A stretch of DNA of 64,000 nt from Pseudohoeflea suaedae (GCF_004354915.1 NZ_SMSI01000002.1:620001-684000), one strand, 5' to 3'; shown: positions 36,895-45,531, numbered from the stretch's first letter. Numbers and translations: made by a program. Notes: generated by a model not told the origin, from the letters alone.

Positions 36895-38108
36895 GACGTG
36901 ATGCCTTCGACCGGGTGTTCGAGCGCGGTCATGATGCCGCGCAATTCGGCAAGGCCCTTCAGGCGGCCGATGGACGGGTAGCCAGGCTGAGCCTTGCGAC
37001 CGAGATCGTCGAGAATGTCCTGTCCGTGGTCGGGGCGGAAGGGGATGGAATGATCGGCCCGACCGGCGTCGCGGCGCTTCTTCTCCTCGCGCACGACGGC
37101 GGCGAGAAGCGCCACCATGTCGGTATCGCCACCCAGGTGTTCGGCTTCATGGAAACTGCCCATCACATTGGCGGTCTCGCGTTTGACGTTGCGCAGATGG
37201 AGGAAATGAACGCGGTCGCCCAGCCGCTCCATCATGCCGGGAATATCGTTGTCGGGGCGTGCGCCGAGGGAGCCCGAACAGAGGGTGATGCCATTGGCCG
37301 GTGAATCGATCTCGTCCATGACGGTCCGGTAGTCCTTCTCGGTGGACATCACGCGCGGCAGGCCCAGAAGCGGGTAGGGCGGATCGTCCGGATGGCAGCA
37401 CATGCGGATGCCGAGCTCTTCGGCCGTTGGAACGACTTCCGACAGAAAGTCGATCAGGTGCCGGCGCAGCTTGTCGCCGGACAGGCCGTCATACTCGGCC
37501 AGATGCTGGCGCACATCATCGAGCGAGAAATTTTCCGCAGCCCCGGGCAGGCCGAAAACGACGTTTCTAGATAGCTCCGACTTACGTTCGTCGGACATGT
37601 CCCTGAAGCGCCTGTCGGCTTCGGCGACGACTTCCTCCGGAAAGTCGCCGGCTGCGCCGCCGCGCTTGAGGATGTGGATGTCGAAGGCGGCAAAATCCGC
37701 GAAATCGTAGCGCATGCAGGTTGCGCCGGTCGGGGTGCGGTAGGCGAGATCGGTGCGAGTCCAGTCGAGGACCGGCATGAAGTTGTAGCAGACGATCTCG
37801 ATTCCGGCGTCGCGGAGATTCTTAAGCGATTGCTTGTAGTTGGCGATATGGGCGCGCCACTCGCCTTTCTGCTTCTTGATGTCTTCCGAAACCGGCAGGC
37901 TCTCGACCACTTCCCAGGCAAGGGTCGACGGCGAACCGTCGCGCATCACCGACAGCTCGGACTGACGGCGCGCGATTTCCTCGGAACTCCAGAGGGCTCC
38001 GGTCGGGATGTGGTGAAGGGCGGAGACGACGCCCTCGACACCGGCCTGGCGCATGTCGTCGATTGAAACCAGGTCCTTGGGACCGAACCAGCGCCACGTC
38101 TGTCTCAC
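36891..38108 (-). CDS. uxuA: Mannonate dehydratase
   Basis: UxuA-family metalloenzyme, 405 residues, which dehydrates D-mannonate to 2-keto-3-deoxygluconate. N-terminus MRQTWRWFGPKDLVSIDDMRQAGVEGVVSALHH and the later MCCHPDDPPYPLLGLPRVMST, CSGSLGARPDND and VHFLHLRNVKRE carry the conserved metal-ligand Cys/His/Asp residues. First gene of the leftward operon; divergent from the GntR gene at 38217 with a palindromic operator-like site between them. Confidence 0.95.
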   Translation of the reverse strand: MRQTWRWFGPKDLVSIDDMRQAGVEGVVSALHHIPTGALWSSEEIARRQSELSVMRDGSPSTLAWEVVESLPVSEDIKKQKGEWRAHIANYKQSLKNLRDAGIEIVCYNFMPVLDWTRTDLAYRTPTGATCMRYDFADFAAFDIHILKRGGAAGDFPEEVVAEADRRFRDMSDERKSELSRNVVFGLPGAAENFSLDDVRQHLAEYDGLSGDKLRRHLIDFLSEVVPTAEELGIRMCCHPDDPPYPLLGLPRVMSTEKDYRTVMDEIDSPANGITLCSGSLGARPDNDIPGMMERLGDRVHFLHLRNVKRETANVMGSFHEAEHLGGDTDMVALLAAVVREEKKRRDAGRADHSIPFRPDHGQDILDDLGRKAQPGYPSIGRLKGLAELRGIMTALEHPVEGITS

Positions 38109-38164
38109 GACATCCTCCGAATTTGTCTTGCGTTACAGCCGGTCAATAGCACGGGTCACCACTG

Positions 38165-38194
38165 TTGACTAGTATGGTAGTATGGAGATATAGC
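38165..38194 (+). promoter_or_regulatory. Promoter and GntR-type operator of the uronate cluster
   Basis: TTGACT (38165–38170) and TATAGC (38189–38194), spacing 18, form a rightward promoter. Between them lies ACTAGTATGGTAGT (38168–38181), an imperfect palindrome matching 11 of 14 positions of the perfect operator at 25623–25636. It probably controls gntR and the divergent uxuA. The likeness of the two sites could allow cross-talk between the two GntR proteins or simply reflect related recognition helices. Confidence 0.6.
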
Positions 38195-38216
38195 ATCTGA
38201 CAGGGAGGAGCCGATC

Positions 38217-38924
38217 ATGTCGGTCGTTACGCCGCCGTTACGCGAACTGGAGAGGAGTGCCGCCGTCGGGCCGCAGCTCTACCGGCTTGTTCGCGAGCGC
38301 ATCGTGCGGGGCGAACTTCCACCCGGTTCCCGTCTCTCTGAAACGGAAATTGCCGCGGCCTACGATGTTTCACGCCAGCCCGTGCGTGAGGCCTTCATCA
38401 AGCTCGCCGAGGAAAATCTTCTGGCCATCCGCCCGCAGCGGGGCACTTTCGTGACCCGCATTTCAGTGCCCTCGGTACTGACCGCGCGGTTTGTTCGCGA
38501 GGCCGCGGAAGCCGATATCGTCCGGCTGGTGGCCGAAACCGCCGACGACAGTGCAATCGCCGCACTGGATGCGGAACTGGTCAAGCAGCGGGCCGTCACC
38601 ACGGCCGCCGAACCGGATCTGTTCATTCAGCTCGACGAGGCGTTTCACCGCATGCTCGCGGAAATGGCCGGGCAGCGCCTGGCCTGGGACTATCTCGAAG
38701 GTTTGAAGACGCAGATGAACCGTGTGCGCCATATCAGCGCCCGCAAGCTCGCCTTCGACAAGCTGATCGCCCAGCATGCGGCCGTCGTCGAAGGCATCCG
38801 CACCCGTGATGCGGCCAGGGCCGAAGCCGCGATGCGCGATCATCTGCGCGAGATCAATCGCGATCTGCCTGAAATCGTTGCCGCCATGCCGGACTTTTTC
38901 GAAGAGGCCGGAGGCGCGAGATGA
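38217..38924 (+). CDS. GntR-family (FCD) regulator of hexuronate genes
   Basis: Regulator of 235 residues. The winged helix has LYRLVRERIVRGELPPGSRLSETEIAAAYDVSRQPVREAFIKLAEENLL; the FCD domain contains EAADIVRLVAE-type helices and DEAFHRMLAEMAG. ATG 38217 lies downstream of GGAGGAG at about 38203. The gene starts the rightward run GntR–AGE isomerase–TRAP transporter–uxaC, overlapping the isomerase by 4 bases, and is divergent from uxuA. By analogy with UxuR/ExuR-type regulators it likely responds to a uronate intermediate. Confidence 0.88.
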   Translation: MSVVTPPLRELERSAAVGPQLYRLVRERIVRGELPPGSRLSETEIAAAYDVSRQPVREAFIKLAEENLLAIRPQRGTFVTRISVPSVLTARFVREAAEADIVRLVAETADDSAIAALDAELVKQRAVTTAAEPDLFIQLDEAFHRMLAEMAGQRLAWDYLEGLKTQMNRVRHISARKLAFDKLIAQHAAVVEGIRTRDAARAEAAMRDHLREINRDLPEIVAAMPDFFEEAGGAR

Positions 38925-40144
38925 TCTTGAGAGCCGCCCGCCCGCACGAGCCGTCCTCGAAGTCAGCTGCCGATGAATGGGCGACGTGGTTTTGGGATGC
39001 TTTCCTCGATGGGTGGCTGAAGGATGCACGGGACGGGATCCATGGCGGGTTCTTCGATGCGCTCGGCGGGGACGGCAAACCGGTGGCGGATGCGCCGAAA
39101 ACCGTTCTGGCGCAGGCGCGGCTGCTTTTCACCTTTTCTCATCTGGCGCTCGCCTCGGGCGATGACCGCTTTGCGAAGGCCGCAGCGGAGACGTTTTCCT
39201 TCCTGTCGTGCTTCCGACAGCCGTCCGGTCTCTACAGGCGTGCCGTGGCTCGCGATGGCGGGGCAACGGGCGAAGCGGCCGATGCGCTTGCCCGCAGTTA
39301 CGACCAGAGCTTCGTCATCCTGGCGCTATCGACCTGGTGGAAGCTTGCGCCTTCCGAAGCGGTCGAGGCCGAGCTCGAGAGCTGCTGGTCGATGATCGAG
39401 GATCATCTGGTCGATTCCGCCACGGGGCTGCTTCTCGAGGATGACGGTGTGGCAGATCCCGCGGCGCCCGGCGCACCGATGCGGGCGCAAAACCCGCACA
39501 TGCATCTCTACGAGGCGGCCCTTCAGGCGCACGAGATGACCGGCAAGCCGCACTGGCTCGAACGGGCGTCGGGGATGCGCGCGTCGGGCCTCGCGCATTT
39601 TTTCGATCGCGACAGCGGCACGATCACGGAATTTCTCGCGCCGGACCTCTCGGCGCTGAAAGGTGAGGCCGGCGCACGCCGCGAGGTCGGACATCAATGC
39701 GAGTGGGCATGGCTCCTGCGCCGGGAAATGGCGCTTGGCGGGCCGCCAGGCCTTGCGGAGACGATTTCGGCGCTGGAGAGCTTTGCCCTTAAGCATGGGT
39801 TTTCCCGGTCCGGACCACTGGCCGGCGCGGCTTTCGATGCCGTTTCGGCCAACGGGCAGGTCATGGAGGAGACGTTTCTCCTCTGGCCCCAGACAGAGGC
39901 CATCAAGATGCAGGCGGTGCGGCACACCGTGGGTGAGGCAGGTGCGGGCGAGGTGGCCCGTAGCCTGCTGACGACGATGTTCGATCGCTGGTTCAGTGGT
40001 CGCCCCACTTACGTGAACCGGCTCGATGCGGCGGGAGAGACCATCTGGTCCGAGGCGCTGAGCCGGCTTCTCTATCACATCGTGCTCGCGCTGACCGAGG
40101 GCGCGCGCGCAGGCCTGTGGCCTGGACCAACCCGGCATTCATAA
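38921..40144 (+). CDS. AGE-family sugar epimerase/isomerase
   Basis: N-acylglucosamine 2-epimerase superfamily protein of 407 residues with an (alpha/alpha)6-barrel layout. The family's catalytic-type motifs are present: AQARLLFTFSHLA, AQNPHMHLYEA (about residue 190) and VGHQCEWAWLLRREM (about residue 252). Known members interconvert mannose/fructose, sulfoquinovose/sulfofructose or epimerise N-acyl sugars. In a uronate cluster with a TRAP importer it may funnel another sugar or sugar acid into the pathway; the substrate is unknown. It overlaps the gntR gene by 4 bases and precedes dctP by 17 bases. Confidence 0.82.
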   Translation: MILRAARPHEPSSKSAADEWATWFWDAFLDGWLKDARDGIHGGFFDALGGDGKPVADAPKTVLAQARLLFTFSHLALASGDDRFAKAAAETFSFLSCFRQPSGLYRRAVARDGGATGEAADALARSYDQSFVILALSTWWKLAPSEAVEAELESCWSMIEDHLVDSATGLLLEDDGVADPAAPGAPMRAQNPHMHLYEAALQAHEMTGKPHWLERASGMRASGLAHFFDRDSGTITEFLAPDLSALKGEAGARREVGHQCEWAWLLRREMALGGPPGLAETISALESFALKHGFSRSGPLAGAAFDAVSANGQVMEETFLLWPQTEAIKMQAVRHTVGEAGAGEVARSLLTTMFDRWFSGRPTYVNRLDAAGETIWSEALSRLLYHIVLALTEGARAGLWPGPTRHS

Positions 40145-40161
40145 AAACGGAGGAGAATAAC

Positions 40162-41139
40162 ATGTTCAATATCAAGACCCTGAGCCTGGCCGCGGCCCTG
40201 CTCGCAAGTGCTGCGACCGGCGCGATGGCAGACGTCAAGCTGGCTCTGTCCTCGTCGCAGGTGGCGCAGGATCCGCTGGTCGTCGCCATGGAAGCCGCGG
40301 CCAAGCGGATCATGGAACGTTCCAACGGCGAGATCGAAGTGACCGTCTATCCGTCGTCGCAGCTCGGTTCGGACAACGACGTGCTCGAGCAGATCCGCAA
40401 CGGTGCCGCAATCGCCGTACTCGTGGATGCGGGCCGTCTGGCTCCGTTCAAGAAGGAACTGGGCATTCTGTCGGCACCCTATCTCGTGGATGACTACAAG
40501 CAGTACAAGGGCATCACCAGCGCTCCGATCTACCAGGAGTGGGTCGATGATCTCGCCGAGACATCGGGCATTCGCCTGCTGAACTACAACTGGTTCCAGG
40601 GCACCCGCGAAATGTTCACCAAGGAACCGGTGACCAAGCCGGAAGACCTCGATGGCGTCCGCGTTCGCACCATCGACGCGCCGGGCTGGATCGCCACGGT
40701 CAATGCCCTCGGCGCAACGGCCGTCGGTCTGCCCTGGTCGGAAGTCTATTCGGCCCTGCAGCTCGGCGCGATCGACGGTGCCGAAGCCCAGCTGACCGGT
40801 GCATTCGGTATCAAGCTGCATGAAGTGACCAAGAACCTGGCCTTCACCGATCACGTTCAGCTTCTGACCGGTCTCGCCACATCCGAAAGCTGGTTCAAGG
40901 GCCTGACCGAGGACCAGCAGCAGATCATCACCGAAGAGCTGACCAAGGCCGGCGACGAGGCATCCGATGCAACCGTTGCGAAGCTCGAAACCGTGCTCGC
41001 CGACATGAAGGCAGCCGGCGTCACGGTCAACGAGATCAATGTCGACGACTTCAAGGCACGCGTCGGCGGCGTCTACGAGGAACTCGGGCTCGTCGAAGCC
41101 CGCGAAGCGCTGCAGCCCTACATCGACGCAGCAAAGTAA
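40162..41139 (+). CDS. TRAP transporter substrate-binding protein (DctP family)
   Basis: Periplasmic binding protein of 325 residues. A signal peptide is present (MFNIKTLSLAAALLASAATGAMA, cleavage before DVKLALSS). The mature protein shows family features such as VYPSSQLGSDNDVLEQIRNG, GVRVRTIDAPGWIATVNALGA, the arginine that binds carboxylates (RVRTIDAP) and PWSEVYSALQLGAIDGAE. Strong GGAGGAG before ATG 40162. With DctQ/DctM it imports an organic acid; the uxaC/uxuAB context points to glucuronate, galacturonate or a related uronate. Confidence 0.92.
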   Translation: MFNIKTLSLAAALLASAATGAMADVKLALSSSQVAQDPLVVAMEAAAKRIMERSNGEIEVTVYPSSQLGSDNDVLEQIRNGAAIAVLVDAGRLAPFKKELGILSAPYLVDDYKQYKGITSAPIYQEWVDDLAETSGIRLLNYNWFQGTREMFTKEPVTKPEDLDGVRVRTIDAPGWIATVNALGATAVGLPWSEVYSALQLGAIDGAEAQLTGAFGIKLHEVTKNLAFTDHVQLLTGLATSESWFKGLTEDQQQIITEELTKAGDEASDATVAKLETVLADMKAAGVTVNEINVDDFKARVGGVYEELGLVEAREALQPYIDAAK

Positions 41140-41149
41140 GATAAGACCT

Positions 41150-41179
41150 GGACGGCGCGGGCGAAAATCCGCGCCGTCC
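41150..41179 (+). other. Intercistronic hairpin after dctP
   Basis: Perfect 11-bp stem GGACGGCGCGG / CCGCGCCGTCC with an 8-base A-rich loop, in the 63-base gap between the binding-protein gene and dctQ. It is followed by a short TTTT some eight bases later, so partial termination is possible; differential expression favouring the binding protein is the likely role. Confidence 0.7.
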
Positions 41180-41202
41180 ATGCTGGTTTTGCGGAGACGA
41201 GT

Positions 41203-41694
41203 ATGTGGAAGATCTTCGACCGGGCCGAGGAGATCATTGCGATCATCTTCCTGACCGGCACCGTGACGTCAGTGTTCTTCGGCGCGCTGGGGCGAGCTGT
41301 CGGCCATCCCTTGCCGTCGGGGCCGGAAATGGCGCAGCTCTTGTTGATCTGGACCTGCATGTTCGGGGCCGATCTCATCATGAAGCGCGGCGAGCATATC
41401 CGCATCTCGGCCCTGCCTGATTCACTGCCGCCTGCGGGCCGCAAGGCGCTTCACCTTCTCTGCATCGCATGCATGATCCCGTTTCTGGCCTATTGCGGCT
41501 GGCTTTCCTGGCATCTTGCCATGTCGAACTGGGCGCGCGAAATCGGCGCCTCGGGCCTCTCATATGGCTGGGTCACCCTCGCGCTTCCCGTCGGATGCGC
41601 GCTGATGATCATCTCGCTCCTGCGCCGTCTGTTCGGCCACGGTCTGCTGTATTCCATCGAACCAGAAACGCATGATCAGGAGCAACTTCTGTGA
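41203..41694 (+). CDS. TRAP transporter small permease (DctQ family)
   Basis: Four-helix membrane subunit of 163 residues: hydrophobic segments near residues 10–30, 45–65, 85–107 and 125–145. MAQLLLIWTCMFGADLIMKRGEHIRI is the typical DctQ helix-2/loop sequence. It bridges the binding protein and DctM. Overlaps dctM by 4 bases (GTGA). Confidence 0.9.
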   Translation: MWKIFDRAEEIIAIIFLTGTVTSVFFGALGRAVGHPLPSGPEMAQLLLIWTCMFGADLIMKRGEHIRISALPDSLPPAGRKALHLLCIACMIPFLAYCGWLSWHLAMSNWAREIGASGLSYGWVTLALPVGCALMIISLLRRLFGHGLLYSIEPETHDQEQLL

Positions 41695-42980
41695 CATCAT
41701 TCCTGCTCCTGTGCCTGGCGCTCGGCTTCATGGTCGTCGGCATGCCGGTCGCCTTCTCGATCGGCATTGCCAGCATCGTCTATTTCCTTCTGCCCGGTAC
41801 CTTCATGCCGGATTCCACCGCCGTGCAGCGGATCATCGCCGCCAGCCAGTCGTTTCCGCTGCTTGCCGTGCCGCTCTTCATTCTCGTCGGTCATCTGATG
41901 AACGGGTCGGGCATAACGCCCCGCCTCCTGACGCTCGCAACCACGCTGGCCGGCTGGATGCGGGGCGGTCTGGCGCAGACCAGTTTGCTGCTTTCGGCCC
42001 TGATGGGCGGCATTTCCGGTTCGGCCGTGGCCGATGCGGCCATGCAGTCGCGCGTGCTGGGGCCGCCGATGATCAAGGAAGGCTATTCGCGCGGCTTCAC
42101 CGGCGCGCTTCTTTCGATCGGCGGACTGATCACCGCCACGATCCCGCCGAGCCTCGGCCTCATTCTCTACGGCTTTCTCGGTGAAGTCTCGATCGGGCGG
42201 TTGTTCATCGCCGGTATCGTGCCGGGCGTATTGCTGACCATCGCGCTGATGCTGGCCACCGCCTGGGTATCGCGCAAGCGCGACTACAAGCCGATCAATG
42301 ACCGCCTGCCGACCGGCCGCGAGGTGCTCTCGGCCGTCCGCAGGAGCTTCTGGGCCATCCTGTTTCCGGTCTGGCTCGTCGTCGGCATCCGCTTCGGCAT
42401 CTTCACGCCGTCGGAAGCCGGAGCCTTCGCGGTCGCCTATGCGGTCTTCGTGGGCGTGGTCATCTACCGGGAACTGAGCTGGGCCGATATCGTCGATGCG
42501 ATGCTCCTCAGCGTCCGCGACATCGGCATGATCATGCTGATCATCCTGTTCTCCGGCGCGTTCGGCTACGTCATCACCTTCGAACGCGTGCCGCAGACGC
42601 TCGCCGAACTGACCATCGGCATCTTCTCCAGCCAGACGATGCTGCTCATTACCCTGTCGCTGTTCCTGCTGGCCTTCGGCATGCTGGTGGAAGCGACGGT
42701 CATCGTCATGCTGCTGACCCCGATTCTCGTGCCGGTGATCACCGCCGCGGGTATCGACCCGGTGCATTTCGGCCTGATCATGATGACGCTGGTCACATTC
42801 GGGGGCATGACCCCGCCGGTCGGCGTTTCCATGTTCACCGTCTGCGGCATCCTCAAATGCTCCTACAAGGAATACACGGTCGAGATGATCCCGCTCGCGG
42901 TGGCCGTCCTCGCCGTCGTGATGATCATGATCCTTTTCCCCGACGTCGTGAAGTTCCTTCCACGCGCCATGATGGGATAA
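41691..42980 (+). CDS. TRAP transporter large permease (DctM family)
   Basis: Membrane channel subunit of 429 residues with about twelve hydrophobic segments. Family sequence includes LLLCLALGFMVVGMPVAFSIG, LLLSALMGGISGSAVADAAMQSRVLGPPMIKEGYSRGF and FGGMTPPVGVSMFTVCGI. Start GTG 41691 overlaps the dctQ stop. uxaC begins 4 bases after its stop, placing transporter and enzyme in one transcript. Confidence 0.93.
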   Translation: MTSFLLLCLALGFMVVGMPVAFSIGIASIVYFLLPGTFMPDSTAVQRIIAASQSFPLLAVPLFILVGHLMNGSGITPRLLTLATTLAGWMRGGLAQTSLLLSALMGGISGSAVADAAMQSRVLGPPMIKEGYSRGFTGALLSIGGLITATIPPSLGLILYGFLGEVSIGRLFIAGIVPGVLLTIALMLATAWVSRKRDYKPINDRLPTGREVLSAVRRSFWAILFPVWLVVGIRFGIFTPSEAGAFAVAYAVFVGVVIYRELSWADIVDAMLLSVRDIGMIMLIILFSGAFGYVITFERVPQTLAELTIGIFSSQTMLLITLSLFLLAFGMLVEATVIVMLLTPILVPVITAAGIDPVHFGLIMMTLVTFGGMTPPVGVSMFTVCGILKCSYKEYTVEMIPLAVAVLAVVMIMILFPDVVKFLPRAMMG

Positions 42981-42984
42981 GAGA

Positions 42985-44373
42985 ATGCTTCACCCCGACC
43001 GACTGTTTCCCGCCGATCTGGCCACCCGCGAGCTTGCGCGCAAGCTGTTCGCCGAGGTCGAGACGCTGGCGATAGTCTCGCCGCACGGCCATACCGATCC
43101 GCGCTGGTGGGGCGAGAACCCGCATTTCTCCAATCCGGCCGATCTCTTCGTGGTGCCGGATCACTATGTGCTGCGGATGCTCATAAGCCAGGGGGTGAGC
43201 TACGAGGCACTCGGCATAGGCGAGGGGCGCGAGAAGGATCCGCGCAAGATCTGGCGGACCTTTGCCGAGCATTTTCATCTCTTTCAGGGCACGCCGTCGC
43301 GCCTCTGGGTCGATCATGCGCTCTCGGAAGTGTTCGGACTGTCCGAGCGCCTGTCGCCGAAGAACGCCGATGCCTATTACGACCGCATTGCCGAGTGCCT
43401 GGCAAAGCCCGATTTCCGGCCGCGCGAGCTTCATGACCGGTTCAACATCGAGGTGATCGCCACCACCGACGGGGCACTCGACGACCTGCACTGGCACCAG
43501 CAGGTTCTCGACAGCGACTGGAGCGGCCGCGTGGTGCCGACCTATCGCCCGGACGCGGTCATCGATCCCGAAGCCGACGGTTTCACGGACAGTCTCGACA
43601 AGCTCGGCGAACTGACCGGCTGCGATACCGGAACGTGGCAGGGCTATCTCGACGCGCACCGCGCGCGCCGGGCCTTCTTCCGGCGGATGGGCGCGACGGC
43701 GACCGATCACGGCCATCCGAGTCCGCGCACGGCCAACCTGTCCGACACGCAGGCTGCGGCGCTTTTCGACCGGGTTCGCTCGGGCAGGCTGCGCGACGAC
43801 GATGCGGACCTGTTCCGTGCGCAGATGCTGACCGAAATGGCCCGGATGTCGGCCGAGGACGGGATGGTGATGCAGCTGCATCCCGGCTCGTGGCGCAGCC
43901 ACAGCGCTGCGGTTCATGCCGCCTATGGGCGCGACAAGGGCTTCGACATACCTGTGCGGGTGAATTTCACCGAAGGACTGAAGCCGCTTCTCGATGCCGT
44001 CGGCATGGCGCCGGAGCTGACGCTCATCCTCTTCACGCTCGACGAGACGACCTATTCGCGCGAACTCGCCCCGCTCGCCGGTGCCTATCCCGGCCTCAAG
44101 CTCGGCCCGCCCTGGTGGTTCCACGACAGCTATGAGGGGATCAGGCGGTTCCGCGAGATGGCGACGGAGACGGCAGGCTTCTACAACACCGTCGGCTTTA
44201 ACGACGACACCCGCGCGCTCTGCTCCATCCCCGCCCGTCACGATGTCAGCCGCCGCGTCGACAGCGCCTTCCTGGCGGAACTCGTGGTCACCCATCGGCT
44301 GGACGAGGAGGAGGCCCTCGAACTCGCGCCTCTGCTCGCCAATGGCCTGGCGAAGGCCGGCTACAGGCTGTAG
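42985..44373 (+). CDS. uxaC: Glucuronate/uronate isomerase
   Basis: Amidohydrolase-superfamily isomerase of 462 residues that converts D-glucuronate to D-fructuronate (and galacturonate to tagaturonate). Motifs: SPHGHTDPRWWGEN near residue 32 with the metal histidines, VIATTDGALDDLHWHQ, MVMQLHPGSWRSHS and FNDDTRALCSIPARHDVSRRVD. First step of the pathway completed by uxuB, uxuA and kdgK in the opposite operon. No tagaturonate reductase (uxaB) is seen. Confidence 0.95.
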   Translation: MLHPDRLFPADLATRELARKLFAEVETLAIVSPHGHTDPRWWGENPHFSNPADLFVVPDHYVLRMLISQGVSYEALGIGEGREKDPRKIWRTFAEHFHLFQGTPSRLWVDHALSEVFGLSERLSPKNADAYYDRIAECLAKPDFRPRELHDRFNIEVIATTDGALDDLHWHQQVLDSDWSGRVVPTYRPDAVIDPEADGFTDSLDKLGELTGCDTGTWQGYLDAHRARRAFFRRMGATATDHGHPSPRTANLSDTQAAALFDRVRSGRLRDDDADLFRAQMLTEMARMSAEDGMVMQLHPGSWRSHSAAVHAAYGRDKGFDIPVRVNFTEGLKPLLDAVGMAPELTLILFTLDETTYSRELAPLAGAYPGLKLGPPWWFHDSYEGIRRFREMATETAGFYNTVGFNDDTRALCSIPARHDVSRRVDSAFLAELVVTHRLDEEEALELAPLLANGLAKAGYRL

Positions 44374-44429
44374 ACGCCGCGCGGCCGAAACATGCCTCTA
44401 TTCGACGTGTCCTCCCAAGACACCCGCTC

Positions 44430-44464
44430 GCGCTCCGGATCGGGTCCGGAGCGCTCTTGTCTTG
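44430..44464 (+). terminator. Rho-independent-like terminator after uxaC
   Basis: Perfect 10-bp stem GCGCTCCGGA / TCCGGAGCGC with loop TCGGG, followed by TCTTGTCTT. It lies 56 bases after the uxaC stop and ends the gntR–AGE–TRAP–uxaC transcript. Confidence 0.7.
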
Positions 44465-44522
44465 CGGCCGAAAGGAACTGGAATTCCACGAAAATTTTAG
44501 TTTCGGCGGGACAACCCGGCAG

Positions 44523-44534
44523 CTAACATGTTAG
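44523..44534. promoter_or_regulatory. GntR-type operator identical in core to the fucose-cluster site
   Basis: CTAACATGTTAG, a perfect 12-bp palindrome identical to the core at 25624–25635, lies 110 bases upstream of the SDR gene. The exact repeat of a 12-bp palindrome in two promoter regions 19 kb apart links this gene to the fucose cluster. No confident -35/-10 pair was assigned around it. Confidence 0.72.
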
Positions 44535-44644
44535 TTGGTGAGTGGGGCCGGGAACCTGCAAGTGCTCCAGACCGAAGACATGACCGTTCTGACGACGGAA
44601 CAGCGACATTCAAACCGCCGGACGTGCGGGATTAGGGAGTGAAC

Positions 44645-45379
44645 ATGACGAACTGGGTGGAGGGCCGCACCGTGCTGGCGACGGCTTCGGGACAGGGGAT
44701 CGGCAGGGCGACGGCTTTGGCGTTTGCGGCGGCCGGCGCGCGGGTGATCGCGACCGATATCAACGAGGAGGCACTGTCGTCGCTGTCGGGTGAGGCGAAT
44801 ATCGAAACCCGCCGTCTCGACGTTTTGAAGGACGAGGAGGTGAAGGCGGCGGTCCAGTCGATCGGCCGGATCGACGTGCTCTTCAACGGAGCAGGTTTCG
44901 TTCATGGCGGCACCATTCTCGAGATGAAGGACGAGGAATTCGATTTCGCGATCGATCTCAACATCCGCTCGATGATCCGCACCATCCGCGCCGTTCTGCC
45001 CGGCATGATCGATGCGGGCGGCGGCGCCATCGTCAACATGGCCTCCGTCGCGGGCTCGGTCACCGGCGTGCCGAACCGTTTTGTCTACGGCACGACCAAG
45101 GCGGCTGTCATAGGGCTGACCAAGGCCGTGGCGGCCGATTTCGTGGCCAGGGGAATCCGCTGCAACGCGATCTGTCCGGGCACGGTGGAAAGCCCGTCGC
45201 TGCAGGAGCGCATGCGCGCGCAGGGCGATTACGAGAAGGCGCGGGCCGCCTTCATCGCGCGCCAGCCCATGGGACGGCTCGGCACGCCCGAGGAGATCGC
45301 CGATCTCGCCGTGCATCTGGCAAACGCCACCTATACGACCGGTCAGGCCTATTCGATCGACGGCGGCTGGACGATCTAG
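44645..45379 (+). CDS. SDR oxidoreductase, probable 2-keto-3-deoxy-L-fuconate dehydrogenase
   Basis: Short-chain dehydrogenase of 244 residues: cofactor motif TASGQGIGRA (residues 13–22), DIN following beta-strand 2 (NAD preference), NGAGFVHGG, catalytic Ser in NMASVAG and YGTTK, and a C-terminal YSIDGGWTI. Its sequence layout resembles Xanthomonas 2-keto-3-deoxy-L-fuconate dehydrogenase and the DHRS6/BDH2 group. ATG 44645 follows AGGGAG. It stands alone between two terminators and carries the operator shared with the fucose cluster, where exactly this step is missing. Substrate is inferred. Confidence 0.83.
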   Translation: MTNWVEGRTVLATASGQGIGRATALAFAAAGARVIATDINEEALSSLSGEANIETRRLDVLKDEEVKAAVQSIGRIDVLFNGAGFVHGGTILEMKDEEFDFAIDLNIRSMIRTIRAVLPGMIDAGGGAIVNMASVAGSVTGVPNRFVYGTTKAAVIGLTKAVAADFVARGIRCNAICPGTVESPSLQERMRAQGDYEKARAAFIARQPMGRLGTPEEIADLAVHLANATYTTGQAYSIDGGWTI

Positions 45380-45395
45380 GCGACATGCACGAGAA

Positions 45396-45431
45396 AAGCC
45401 GGTGAGCGCCGATGGCGGTCTCCGGTCTTTC
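45396..45431 (+). terminator. Terminator after the SDR gene
   Basis: Imperfect stem with arms AGCCGG...CGCC and GGCG...CCGGT around GAT, followed by CTTTCTT, 17 bases after the SDR stop. Preceded by GAAAA. Ends the single-gene transcript. Confidence 0.55.
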
Positions 45432-45461
45432 TTGATCTGATGATCTTCTTGCCGCGATTAA

Positions 45462-45518
45462 AAGTGAAGGGCCGGCCCGGCTGTATCCTCGTGAGGGGGA
45501 GCGAGGACGGCCGGCCCT
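45462..45518 (-). terminator. Terminator of the aminotransferase gene
   Basis: Perfect 10-bp arms AGGGCCGGCC (45468–45477) and GGCCGGCCCT (45509–45518), with a second inner stem formed by TCCTCG / CGAGGA. Read on the minus strand it is followed by TTCACTTTTAAT. It begins 14 bases beyond the aminotransferase stop and faces the SDR terminator. Confidence 0.7.
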
Positions 45519-45531
45519 CCAAAGGGTCCTG

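Noticed and set aside
40158-40167. TAACATGTT overlapping the dctP start, resembling the GntR palindrome
   Set aside because: Only the central nine bases match, they coincide with the ribosome-site spacer and ATG, and the flanks differ, so chance is the simpler reading.
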